NCBI GenBank assembly: GCA_003223325.1
Contig: QHYS01000008.1
Coordinates: forward strand, 1-33,529
Direction of reading: 5' to 3'
Origin: Acidobacteriota bacterium
GTDB taxonomy: Bacteria; Acidobacteriota; Terriglobia; Acidiferrales; UBA7541
Length of the DNA: 33,529 nucleotides
Below are positions 17,288-25,591 of the stretch, piece by piece. Numbering within the stretch: the stretch's first letter is position 1; every line of letters begins with the position of its first letter. Below the pieces are notes generated by a model. It worked only from the letters and a program-made list of their open reading frames with translations, made no database searches and was not told the origin of the DNA. Made by a program: the position numbers and the translations under genes.

Positions 17288-18556
17288 TCATTTCGCCGTC
17301 GGCTTCGCAAAGAGAGAGTCGTCCAACTCCGGGTTCACCACAACGCTCTCGATGGTCATCTTGTGCGATTGCCTGACCCCTTGCACACTAGTCTCGAGAA
17401 CATAGGGGACCATCAGGCCGTTCACGGTCTTGTAATCGCGATAATAAATCTCCACCGGCCGCATCCTGCCATCCATGCGCCGCGGAACGCCTTCGATTTT
17501 GACCTCCAAGAACGTCTCCGTATCCACCCAAAGGTGGCGGACTTGCCCATCTTTCGCGGTGAGCTTCAGTTTATAGGCATCGTGCCCTTCCACCGTCTCC
17601 ACTCCCTCAAGATCCACTTGGATACTTTTGGTGGCATGATCCACCAGCGGTCCGTCAAGGTCGTATTCCATAGAAGCCGCCTTCAATTCATCGGCGGAGA
17701 ATGGTTCCACGTCTCGCCGTCCAAGGTATGGCCGCAGCTTCCAGCCGTTCGCCCCGTCATAGACTTGCACGGCCTTGTCATTGGCGAACTCGATCTCCAC
17801 CCGCGTTTTGCGTGGCCGCTTCATTTCCATAAAAAATGGCAGTTGTACATTCTCTTTTCCCCCGGCATCCAGCTTACCGGAGTAGGAAATCGTGTGGACC
17901 GCGAGCCACGCTTGTAGCCCGCCCCGGGCCGACACATTCCGGTCGGCGATTTCCGTCGCCGATAAGTTGGCCGGAGCCGTTTGGCTTTCCACGCTCACTG
18001 CCACGGAGCCGGCAAATAGTAAGAAGATGCAATAGAGCAAGGTTCTTTTCAACATTAATGGTTCACTCCGATAGTGGTGTGGGCTTTGCCCGCGTTTGGA
18101 TCCAGCCTCGCCACCCGTCAGCGCTGATTGTGGGGCTTTTTCTTCGAAGCCAAACAACCACTGATTAAAATCATTCCGCATATAGCGCCCCCGATATTCC
18201 TTAATCCGTCCAGCGCTACTAAGACGCTTCAGTGTTTGATGTACCCGAGCGCCCGGATTGGAATGGCGATCTATGTCGTAACCGTAGAGTCTCAAATTCT
18301 CCATGACTTCAAGCGGAGCGAGCGGCTGACCCGCACCATTTATCAAACCCTCGATAGCCTCTCCCATGGCCAGTCGCTCTTGCATATCCGTTTGGATAAC
18401 GTCCGCCTTTTCGGTCTCGTGGAGGTTTACTGCGAGGTTTCTCAACAGCCCTTGCAACCGATAGACTTCAAAATTCCATTCGTTCTGCTGTTGGACAGCA
18501 AGGGCAAGCTGCTGCCGCGTCTCTTCCATTGTTGCCTTGAGATGGTCAGTGGTCAT
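17288..18556 (-). CDS. Winged-helix protein joined in frame to a LolA-like secreted protein
   Basis: One open frame of 422 codons. Residues 1-60 are a coiled coil (EETRQQLALAVQQQNEWNFE). Residues 65-132 look like a winged helix (LAPLEVMENLRLYGYDIDRH, VHQTLKRLSSAGRIKEYRGR). Residues 136-167 are low complexity. Residues 168-195 are a signal peptide or membrane helix (MLKRTLLYCIFLLFAGSVAV). Residues 196-422 are a LolA-like domain (RGGLQAWLAVHTISYSGKLD, YDGANGWKLRPYLGRRDVEP, VEIYYRDYKTVNGLMVPYVL). The wHTH start at 18556 has AAGGA. The LolA-like part has its own ATG at 18055, so two genes may have merged by loss of a stop. If translated whole, it would be a membrane-spanning regulator of ToxR type. 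The LolA-like part is paralogous to the gene at 30729-31625. Confidence 0.75.
   Translation of the reverse strand: MTTDHLKATMEETRQQLALAVQQQNEWNFEVYRLQGLLRNLAVNLHETEKADVIQTDMQERLAMGEAIEGLINGAGQPLAPLEVMENLRLYGYDIDRHSNPGARVHQTLKRLSSAGRIKEYRGRYMRNDFNQWLFGFEEKAPQSALTGGEAGSKRGQSPHHYRSEPLMLKRTLLYCIFLLFAGSVAVSVESQTAPANLSATEIADRNVSARGGLQAWLAVHTISYSGKLDAGGKENVQLPFFMEMKRPRKTRVEIEFANDKAVQVYDGANGWKLRPYLGRRDVEPFSADELKAASMEYDLDGPLVDHATKSIQVDLEGVETVEGHDAYKLKLTAKDGQVRHLWVDTETFLEVKIEGVPRRMDGRMRPVEIYYRDYKTVNGLMVPYVLETSVQGVRQSHKMTIESVVVNPELDDSLFAKPTAK
18053..18069 (-). promoter_or_regulatory. Internal start site of the LolA-like part
   Basis: On the minus strand GGAG (18066-18069) is followed, ten bases later, by the ATG at 18055 that begins the signal peptide MLKRTLLYCIF. 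This supports independent translation of a 255-residue secreted LolA-like protein from within the larger open frame. Confidence 0.55.
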
Positions 18557-18631
18557 TGTTCGCCATCCTTGTGTAGTAACTCGAAAGGGCCGAAAAGCGC
18601 GTCGCGCTACTCAGGTCCAGTCCTGATAGAT

Positions 18632-19189
18632 TCACGGGGACGGGAACGTAGATCGACCCGTAACGACCAGCCCTTCTGCTCGAAACGTACCGATCATCAC
18701 CGTCACATGACTTCCGGCCTTTACTTGCCGGCCTTTGTTGGAAAAGGCCATCCAGTATTCGCGGCCGTTTTGAGGCGTGGCTACTTGGCGTAATTGCCCA
18801 ACCTGTTCCAACTCCGGGATTTGGAGCGCAAGGCCATTCTTTTCGTCGATGAGATACGGAGTGGCCTTCTTGTCATTCAGTATCTTGGCCTTTTCGGCAT
18901 CGACCACGCGATAGCTGAATCGGATCAAGGAGCCCGAGGCGGTTTCCCTGACAACGATGTCGTCGATACCCCAACGCCGCCTGCAGTATTCGGCCTGTCG
19001 TTGACTTGGGACAGAGAGCGGAACAACCTTCGAAACCGGAGAGGCCGCAGGCGTCGAAAGGGTCGGCTGAGAATCCCCGATCCTGTCTTGGTCCTGAGCA
19101 GCCTGGGTTAGAGCACAAGAAACACAAATGCTGCTCACGAGTAACCCCGCGAGCAGCATCGTCTGATATGGTTGTGGCGTGCTAACCAT
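18632..19189 (-). CDS. Small secreted protein of a duplicated family (copy 1)
   Basis: This 185-residue protein has a signal sequence (TMLLAGLLVSSICVSCALTQ). The body contains RRWGIDDIVVRETASGSLIR, FSYRVVDAEKAKILNDKKAT, PELEQVGQLRQVATP, YWMAFSNKGRQVKAGSHVTV and FRAEGLVV. The same motifs in the same order are in the gene at 31758-32267. No known domain is recognised; the pattern suggests a beta-sandwich exposed outside the cytoplasm. It precedes a LolA-like gene in both copies, so the two proteins probably act together in the envelope. No clear ribosome site precedes the ATG at 19189. Confidence 0.65.
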   Translation of the reverse strand: MVSTPQPYQTMLLAGLLVSSICVSCALTQAAQDQDRIGDSQPTLSTPAASPVSKVVPLSVPSQRQAEYCRRRWGIDDIVVRETASGSLIRFSYRVVDAEKAKILNDKKATPYLIDEKNGLALQIPELEQVGQLRQVATPQNGREYWMAFSNKGRQVKAGSHVTVMIGTFRAEGLVVTGRSTFPSP

Positions 19190-19440
19190 TTGCTATGGAT
19201 TCGGATACGACGGCGGCAGGTTAGCTCCGGAGGCCCCCGTATGGTTGTAGTTACCGAGTGGCGTTTGCGAAGTATTCGTTGTATGAGCCAAGGTCGCCTT
19301 GTGCGACGGTGCCAACGAGGGTCGGGTCCGCCGCTAATCCCCTTCCTGTGACGGCCTGCAACACTCTGCGTCCATCGCCGACTGCAGTCTTTACTGCTTA
19401 CCGCCAGAAACCACTTGCGTGCAGCGGTCCGGGAGATTAA
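19190..19440 (-). pseudogene. Degraded C-terminus of an unrecognised protein
   Basis: On the minus strand a frame reading VLQAVTGRGLAADPTLVGTV then AQGDLGSYNEYFANAT runs to a stop. One base out of frame it continues as LGNYNHTGASGANLPPSYPN plus P and a stop at about 19193, right against the next gene. The two parts make sensible protein when joined near 19260, so this is probably the end of a real gene carrying a single-base frameshift and a degraded upstream part. I cannot name the family. It occupies the same place relative to the small secreted protein as the surface-protein gene in the other cluster. Confidence 0.4.
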
Positions 19441-19769
19441 GGGCGCGCCTCTACTTGCCTCGTTGCGATAGAACAAATAGCACTATGTAGATAACGATAA
19501 TTTACTAGTAATTAACATGAGTAAGACTCGAGGCATAAATGGACAAATAATTTGCGATTATCACGAAACGGGGTTGAGGTTTACAGCGGATCGCTTGTAT
19601 GGATTGGATGTAAACCGCTTTACAACGCGGCGCATAACTTTACACTCTGGCAGGATTGAGTGTCAGCGAAGCTCGGTTTGCTCGACTTTAGTCTGCAAAT
19701 CATCCTGACCTGTCCGAACCCGAAGCGCACGCATGAGGGGATAAACCTGTGAGCTGTCTTCGGATGTAG
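19441..19769. other. AT-rich spacer between remnants
   Basis: About 330 bases. 19480-19560 is AT-rich. An imperfect palindrome (gtaaaccgctttac, about 19609-19622) is present. A 63-codon plus-strand frame (19517-19708) has no recognisable product and no ribosome site. Confidence 0.3.
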
Positions 19770-20178
19770 TTTCATTTACATCTTTGGAAGGAAATCTGTC
19801 AGCGGTCGAGGCGGTCTCGGCGTACAAGGAGTTGAACGAAGGAACGAAGTGAATTGCGGGTTCTCGCACCTGAAAGATCTTTTGGAATTATGCCCGGTCT
19901 ATCACCAGAGTGACGCGCGCGTCGAGGCCCATGTGTTCGTGGCAGCGCTGGCGCTGTTACTGGATCGAGCTCTGGAGAAGAGCCTGCAGGCTGGCGGTAG
20001 CCTGCTCTCCACGCCGTTTGTTTGGCAGGCCCTCGAGATGATCCGCTGTGTGGAAGTCGATCTCGGCCAGTGCCGCAATGTTTTGCTTGACCCGCGGCAA
20101 CCAGCACGTTGCAGAAACGCTGCGGGTTCTGGGAATCACGCAGCTGGATCCGCCTTCACCTCCGGAGGGTCGCGAATG
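19770..20178 (+). mobile_element. C-terminal remnant of an IS1634/IS4-type transposase
   Basis: The peptide pieces LSAVEAVSAYKELNE, then NCGFSHLKDLLELCPVYHQS, DARVEAHVFVAALALLLDRA and LSTPFVWQALEMIRCVEVDL, then QHVAETLRVLGITQLDPPSP with a stop at 20176-20178, follow the order of the C-terminal region of IS1634-family transposases. The frame changes twice (about 19835-19850 and 20065). The N-terminal two thirds and both terminal repeats are missing, so it is a dead fragment. Confidence 0.7.
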
Positions 20179-20850
20179 ACTCATGTAGTGACCAAAGTTA
20201 AAAACCCCTCCTTTGGTTTCAAGGGCTTATAAGTCACCGTGACAAACATGTGCTAGTCAATAATGAGGGTAAGAGAAAACCGGAATACTTTCTTTGCGCC
20301 AAATCAACTTCAGCGGCGTAACCTCGTCTTGGGAGCCGATTCGGCAGCAGGAGCGCCAGCCGCCGCCGGCTCCGCAGCCGAGCAGCGGATGTGCGCCCCT
20401 CGTAACACGAAAATGCCGCTGGCAAAAACCGTGGCCAGCAGCACCTTATAATAGTGCCCGATATCGAGTTATGGTCAAACATCGTTGATAGACCCCGTTC
20501 TCGATCTTCGCCTCTGGAGGCATTCCCAACCCTTTCGTGCACCCGGAAACGAATACAAAACAGAGTCAGCAGTTCTTCAATCCGAAATCCGTTAAAGCGC
20601 CGGAAGCTGACCAAGCCCATTTGCGCAGGCGCAAAGACAAATTGAGTCCGTACCCCCATCCTTGTGATTCAGTTAGACGTGTGGATTCGAGAGGGTTCTT
20701 CTCGCGGAAGCCCTTCAACCTTGATATGAAAGCCTTATTCGGTACCGGCCAACTCTGTGAAATACGCAGTACGAGAGGTCGAGGGCGTTCCTTCATACGG
20801 CTAGCACTAATGCTTCGCGTCGGTCCGAACCCAAACCAATCGAGAGGGGA
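20179..20850. other. Upstream region of the cusB2-cusA2 operon
   Basis: About 670 bases without an intact gene. It holds the second copy of the dispersed repeat (20270-20323) and should contain the cusB2 promoter, for which I see no clear boxes. An open frame on the minus strand (20234-20659) has no recognisable domain. An inverted repeat ccaaag...ctttgg lies near 20191-20216. Confidence 0.35.
20270..20323 (+). repeat. Dispersed intergenic repeat, copy 2
   Basis: Matches 14479-14532: gaaaaccggaata, ttctttgcgcc and caacttcag are shared in the same order. Relative to the neighbouring cusB gene this copy is in the opposite orientation to copy 1, which argues against a simple promoter element and for a relic of a duplicated gene. 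Confidence 0.6.
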
Positions 20851-22266
20851 ATGATCCAAATGCGGCGGATGACCCTGGTAGTGGCGGTGGTTGCAGCGAT
20901 CGCTGCGTCATTCGGACTCGGTCGGTACTACCCCCATTCACAAACAGACAGCAAGACTGGGCGACGCGTAATCTACTACGTGGACCCCATGCATCCCGCA
21001 TACAAATCGGACAAGCCCGGCATCGCCCCCGACTGCGGAATGCCGCTGGTACCCGTCTACTCCGACGAGGTTGGATATAAACCGTCATCTTCGAACCTGG
21101 CGCAATTGTCCGCAGGAGCGGTCAGCATTGATGTTGTGACGCAGGGATTACTGGGGATCCGGACCGCACCGGCAGAAAAGGCCGGCGCCAATCGCAGCGT
21201 CCGCGTAGTAGGCCGCGTAGTTGCGGAAGACACGCGCGTATACAGCGTCAACTCTGGTGTGGACGTGTTCATTCGAGAGACTTTCGAGGATTCGGTTGGA
21301 ACCGAAGTCAAGAAGGATCAAAAGCTGGCGAGCTACTATGCGCCAGACTTTTTGGCGGCAGCTTCAGGTTTCCTGGCAGCGACCGAGCGTGTGCCGGGCG
21401 CCGTGGGCAAGGACGGGGCACGGTTTTCGCCGAACTTTCCGGGCACGATTGCCAAAGAAGGGGTACGAAGCATTCAGGGATACACCGATCACTTGCGCAA
21501 TCTCGGCATGAGCGACGAGCAGATCAAACGAATCGCCGATAGCCGCGAGCTCCCCCAGAGTATTGATGTCGTCGCGCCGGCCGACGGATTTATTCTCGCT
21601 CGGAATATTTCACCCGGACAACATGTTGACCACATGATGGAGTTTTACCGTATCGCGGATTTGAGCCGCGTGTGGGTGGTCGCCGAAGTTTTCGAACAGG
21701 AGGCGGCGAACCTGCACTCAGGCGGCATGGCTCAGGTCATCTTGCGCGAGGAAGGTCGCCGATTGCCAGCGCATTTGACTGACAGCCTGCCGCAATCAGA
21801 ACCAGGTGGTGGTACCGTCAAGCTTCGCTTAGAAGTTGAAAATCCCAAATTCGTCTTGCGGCCCAATATGTTGGTTGACGTCGAGCTTCCAGTCCGTCTA
21901 CCACCTGCGGTCACCGTACCGTTGGACGCACTGGTCGATTCCGGCGAGAACACGCGTGTTTACGTCGAGCATGGCGAAGGCGTTTTCGAGCCTCGCGAGG
22001 TCGAAGCGGGATGGCGTAGTGGCGACCGGGTCGAAATCCTGCACGGAGTTCAGCCAGGTGAGCGCGTCGTTGTCGCCGCCACCTTTCTGGTCGACTCGGA
22101 GAGTCGGTTGAGGTCACCAAACGCAGCAATGTCCACGCCGAATCCTGCAAGACTATCTGAGACAATGCCCAAACAAATGGCCGACGACTCCGCTGAGCAC
22201 AAAAAGGCCTTCCAAAACGATCCAGTCGGCTCAATCAGCAAGAACCAAGGCGCTGGCAATGATTAG
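20851..22266 (+). CDS. cusB: CusB-like periplasmic adaptor with metal-binding N-terminus (copy 2)
   Basis: This 471-residue membrane-fusion protein is paralogous to the adaptor of the first operon. A signal anchor (LVVAVVAAIAASFGLGRY) is followed by YYVDPMHPAYKSDKPG and APDCGMPLVPVY (metal-binding module), then VVAEDTRVYSVNSGVDVFIR, LRNLGMSDEQIKRIADSREL and a beta-barrel region. It is slightly longer than copy 1, with an insert around VGKDGARFSPNFPGTIAKEG. Its C-terminal tail is hydrophilic and Met/His-containing. GAGAGGGGA suits an ATG at 20860 as well as the one at 20851. It overlaps cusA2 by eight bases. Confidence 0.9.
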   Translation: MIQMRRMTLVVAVVAAIAASFGLGRYYPHSQTDSKTGRRVIYYVDPMHPAYKSDKPGIAPDCGMPLVPVYSDEVGYKPSSSNLAQLSAGAVSIDVVTQGLLGIRTAPAEKAGANRSVRVVGRVVAEDTRVYSVNSGVDVFIRETFEDSVGTEVKKDQKLASYYAPDFLAAASGFLAATERVPGAVGKDGARFSPNFPGTIAKEGVRSIQGYTDHLRNLGMSDEQIKRIADSRELPQSIDVVAPADGFILARNISPGQHVDHMMEFYRIADLSRVWVVAEVFEQEAANLHSGGMAQVILREEGRRLPAHLTDSLPQSEPGGGTVKLRLEVENPKFVLRPNMLVDVELPVRLPPAVTVPLDALVDSGENTRVYVEHGEGVFEPREVEAGWRSGDRVEILHGVQPGERVVVAATFLVDSESRLRSPNAAMSTPNPARLSETMPKQMADDSAEHKKAFQNDPVGSISKNQGAGND

Positions 22267-25200
22267 TAGGATTATTGATTATTCCGTAAAGCACAAACTA
22301 GCGATATTGGCCCTGATCGCTATAGCGTGCATCGCCGGCTGGTGGGCGATGATCACGATGCCTCTCGATGCCACCCCCGACTTGAGTGACACACAGGTCA
22401 TCATCTTTTCGCATTGGGATAAGAGCCCGGACATTGTCGAAGACCAGGTCACATATCCTATTGTGACTGCCATGCTGGGGGCGCCGAAGGTTAAGACGGT
22501 GCGGGGGTTCTCCGACTTCGGCTACTCCTACGTCTACGTTATTTTTGAGGATGGGACCGATCTTTACTGGGCCCGCTCTCGAACGATGGAGTATCTCTCG
22601 AGCGTTCTTCCGCGCCTGCCGGAGGGGGTTAAAACCGAGCTAGGCCCTGATGCTAGTTCCCTTGGATGGGTTTTTCAATATGCTCTGGTGGATAAGTCAG
22701 GCAAGCACAGCCTCGCTGAGCTTCGTTCGTATCAAGATTGGAACCTGCGCTACTACCTCCAGTCGGTCCCGGGTGTAGCCGAGGTCGCCCCGATTGGTGG
22801 TTACACGCGACAATACCAGGTGGACCTCGACCCAAATCGTCTGCGGGCGTATGGCATCTCGGTTAGTCGCGTGGTCGAAGCGGTACGCAGCGGCAACAAC
22901 GAATCCAGTGGACGACTGCTTGAATTTGGCGGCACGGAGTACATGGTTCGTGGCCGTGGCTATGCGCACTCGCTCGAGGATTTTGAAAATATCCCGCTGA
23001 GCGTCACCGACACAGGTTCGCAAATCCGAATCAAAGACGTCGGCCAAGTGGTTATGGGGCCTGACTTGCGCCGCGGCCTTGCCGATATGGATGGGAAGGG
23101 CGAAGTCGTTTCGGGTATCGTCGTCATGCGCAACGGCGAGAACGCGCTGGACGTAATTAATCGGGTGAAAGCGAAAATCAAAGAGATCGAGCCGGGGTTT
23201 CCGGATGGCGTCAAAGTCGTTCCGATTTATGACCGGTCCGAGCTGATCTACAACACGATTAGCAATGTGAGGGGCACGATCATTGAGGTTGTAATCACGG
23301 TCGTTCTCATCATCCTGGTTTTCTTACGGCATTTCCCCAGCGCGTCCATCCCGATTGCAACCATGCCGATCGCGGTGTTGCTCGCGTTCATTCCGTTCCG
23401 CTTGATGGGGATGAGCGCCAATATCATGTCCTTGGCGGGATTGGCGATCGCATTCAGCGAGCTTGTTGACGCTTCGATCGTGGTCGTCGAACAAACTCAC
23501 AAGAAACTCGAACTTTGGCAAGAGGCGGGGCGCAAGGGTGACTGCCGCGAAGTCGTGGTCGGTGCGATCAAGGAAGTCGCTGGGCCAACGTTCTTCACAT
23601 TGCTGGTGATCGCCGTCTCCTTTCTGCCAGTTCTCACGTTGCAGGCGCAAGAAGGCCGGATGTTCAGGCCGCTGGCCTATACCAAGACGCTGACCATGGT
23701 TGTCGCCGCCTTCCTGGCGATCACGCTTGATCCGGCGTTGCGTCTGCTGCTGACACGTGTCGAGGGCTTCGACTTTCAGCCAAAGTGGCTGTGCCGCGTT
23801 TTTAATGCCGTGCTGATCGGCGAAGTGAGGCCCGAGGAATCCAGCTTCGTCAGCCGGCGACTGATGCGCGTTTACGAGCCCGTTGTCCGATGGACGCTGC
23901 GCCGGAAATGGCTCGTCCTCGGCGCTGCCGTGGCATTAATGATAGTCACTGTGCCGGTTTTCTACCATTTGGGATCAGAGTCCATGCCGCCGCTGGATGA
24001 AGGCGCGATTTTGTACATGCCCACGACGCTGCCCGGGATCTCCATCAGCCAGGCGGAGCAGTTACTTCAAGCCAGCGACCACATTATTCGTCAATTCCCA
24101 GAAGTCGACCGCGTCCTGGGCAAAGCTGGGCGCGCGGAAACTGCCACCGATCCCGCCCCCCTCTCGATGCTGGAGACGGTAATCATCCTGAAGCCACGGT
24201 CTTCTTGGCGTCGCGTCGGTACTTGGTATTCATCGTGGGCCCCGGAATGGGCCAAGGGAATCTTCCGTCACGTTACACCCGACACGATTTCGACCGAAGA
24301 ACTGGTCAGCCAGATGAACTCTGCGCTGAAGCTTCCCGGAGTCACCAACTCTTGGACGATGCCAATCCGAGGGCGCATCGACATGCTGTCCACCGGCATT
24401 CGCACGCCGGTGGGGCTGAAGATCGCGGGCGCGGATTTGAAGCAAGTCCAGGAAATCAGCTCCGAAGTCGAAACTGAATTGAAGAAAGCAAAAGGGACAC
24501 GCGCTGTGCTCGCCGAGCGCACGGCCGGTGGTTACTTCCTCGACCTGCAATGGGACCGGGAACAGTTGGCACGTTATGGCATCAGTGTTGACGATGCACA
24601 GAGGGTAGTCGCAAACGCGATCGGGGGCGACAACGTCAGCACTGTCGTTCTCGGTCGCGAGCGTTATCGCGTAAACGTACGCTATCAGCGTGATTTCCGC
24701 AGCGACATGGCGGCGCTCGGCCGGATCCCCGTCCCGGCACCCGGTCAGCGACAATTGCCATTGAGCGATCTGGCGCAAATCAACGCCGCGACCGGGCCAA
24801 CCATGATCCGCGATGAAAACGGCTTGCTCACGGGATACGTTTATGTGGACATTGCCGGCCGCGATCTTGAAAGCTACATCACGGAAGCGAACGAACTCCT
24901 GCGTAACGACCTGAAACTGCCCCCAGGCTACTCCATTTCCTGGAGTGGGCAGTATGAAACGATGCAGCGGACCAAGGAGCGCCTGAAATTGATGGTTCCG
25001 ATCACGCTCGTTCTGATTTGCATGCTTCTGTACTTCAACACCGGGTCCATGGCCAAGACCATGATTGTCTTGCTGGCGGTGCCCTTTTCAGCGGTGGGCG
25101 CGATCTGGTTTCTCTACGCAGTCGGCTACAACATGAGCGTCGCCGTGTGGGTGGGACTGATTGCCCTGCTCGGAATTGATGCCGAGACAGGAGTTTTCAT

Positions 25201-25591
25201 GCTGCTCTACCTCGACTTGGCCTACGAGGAGGCCAAGCTGAATGGCCGACTGCAAAGCCTCGGCGACCTCCGCGAAGCCATCGTTCATGGCGCAGCCAAG
25301 CGCCTGCGCCCAAAGTTCATGACGTTCGCCACCACCTGCATCGGATTATTTCCCGTCATGTGGGCGACCGGAACCGGTTCCCACGTGATGAAGCGGATCG
25401 CCGCCCCAATGGTCGGCGGCATCTTCACCTCCTTCCTTCTTGAGTTGCTGGTGTACCCGGCGATCTACGAAGTCTGGCGATGGAATACCGCAGTTAAGAA
25501 GCTGCAAAAACCCAGCGAATACGCAGAGAAATCCCTAAGAGGATTGCAACTCATTCCTCACTTACCAGCCGAGAATCCCACCGGCGACTAG
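22259..25591 (+). CDS. cusA: CusA-like heavy-metal efflux RND transporter (copy 2)
   Basis: This 1110-residue protein is full length. The methionine triad of E. coli CusA is kept (ILYMPTT, PLSMLET, RIDMLSTG), as is the TM10 motif GIDAETGV. The TM4 motif reads AFSELVDASIVVVE, with the key Asp present but the usual Gly-Ala before it replaced by Ser-Glu. It should export Cu(I)/Ag(I) from the periplasm with CusB2 and an outer-membrane channel encoded elsewhere. Both pumps diverge from the middle segment, so the operons form an inverted pair. Sequence divergence between copies is clearly large, so this is not a recent duplication. Confidence 0.93.
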   Translation: MISRIIDYSVKHKLAILALIAIACIAGWWAMITMPLDATPDLSDTQVIIFSHWDKSPDIVEDQVTYPIVTAMLGAPKVKTVRGFSDFGYSYVYVIFEDGTDLYWARSRTMEYLSSVLPRLPEGVKTELGPDASSLGWVFQYALVDKSGKHSLAELRSYQDWNLRYYLQSVPGVAEVAPIGGYTRQYQVDLDPNRLRAYGISVSRVVEAVRSGNNESSGRLLEFGGTEYMVRGRGYAHSLEDFENIPLSVTDTGSQIRIKDVGQVVMGPDLRRGLADMDGKGEVVSGIVVMRNGENALDVINRVKAKIKEIEPGFPDGVKVVPIYDRSELIYNTISNVRGTIIEVVITVVLIILVFLRHFPSASIPIATMPIAVLLAFIPFRLMGMSANIMSLAGLAIAFSELVDASIVVVEQTHKKLELWQEAGRKGDCREVVVGAIKEVAGPTFFTLLVIAVSFLPVLTLQAQEGRMFRPLAYTKTLTMVVAAFLAITLDPALRLLLTRVEGFDFQPKWLCRVFNAVLIGEVRPEESSFVSRRLMRVYEPVVRWTLRRKWLVLGAAVALMIVTVPVFYHLGSESMPPLDEGAILYMPTTLPGISISQAEQLLQASDHIIRQFPEVDRVLGKAGRAETATDPAPLSMLETVIILKPRSSWRRVGTWYSSWAPEWAKGIFRHVTPDTISTEELVSQMNSALKLPGVTNSWTMPIRGRIDMLSTGIRTPVGLKIAGADLKQVQEISSEVETELKKAKGTRAVLAERTAGGYFLDLQWDREQLARYGISVDDAQRVVANAIGGDNVSTVVLGRERYRVNVRYQRDFRSDMAALGRIPVPAPGQRQLPLSDLAQINAATGPTMIRDENGLLTGYVYVDIAGRDLESYITEANELLRNDLKLPPGYSISWSGQYETMQRTKERLKLMVPITLVLICMLLYFNTGSMAKTMIVLLAVPFSAVGAIWFLYAVGYNMSVAVWVGLIALLGIDAETGVFMLLYLDLAYEEAKLNGRLQSLGDLREAIVHGAAKRLRPKFMTFATTCIGLFPVMWATGTGSHVMKRIAAPMVGGIFTSFLLELLVYPAIYEVWRWNTAVKKLQKPSEYAEKSLRGLQLIPHLPAENPTGD

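Noticed and set aside
19517-19708. 63-codon frame and palindrome gtaaaccgctttac
   Set aside because: No ribosome site or homologue. The palindrome has mismatches in its centre and no regulator is nearby.
20234-20659. 141-codon minus-strand frame upstream of cusB2
   Set aside because: No domain, no ribosome site, and biased Arg/Leu composition. Only its end overlaps the dispersed repeat.
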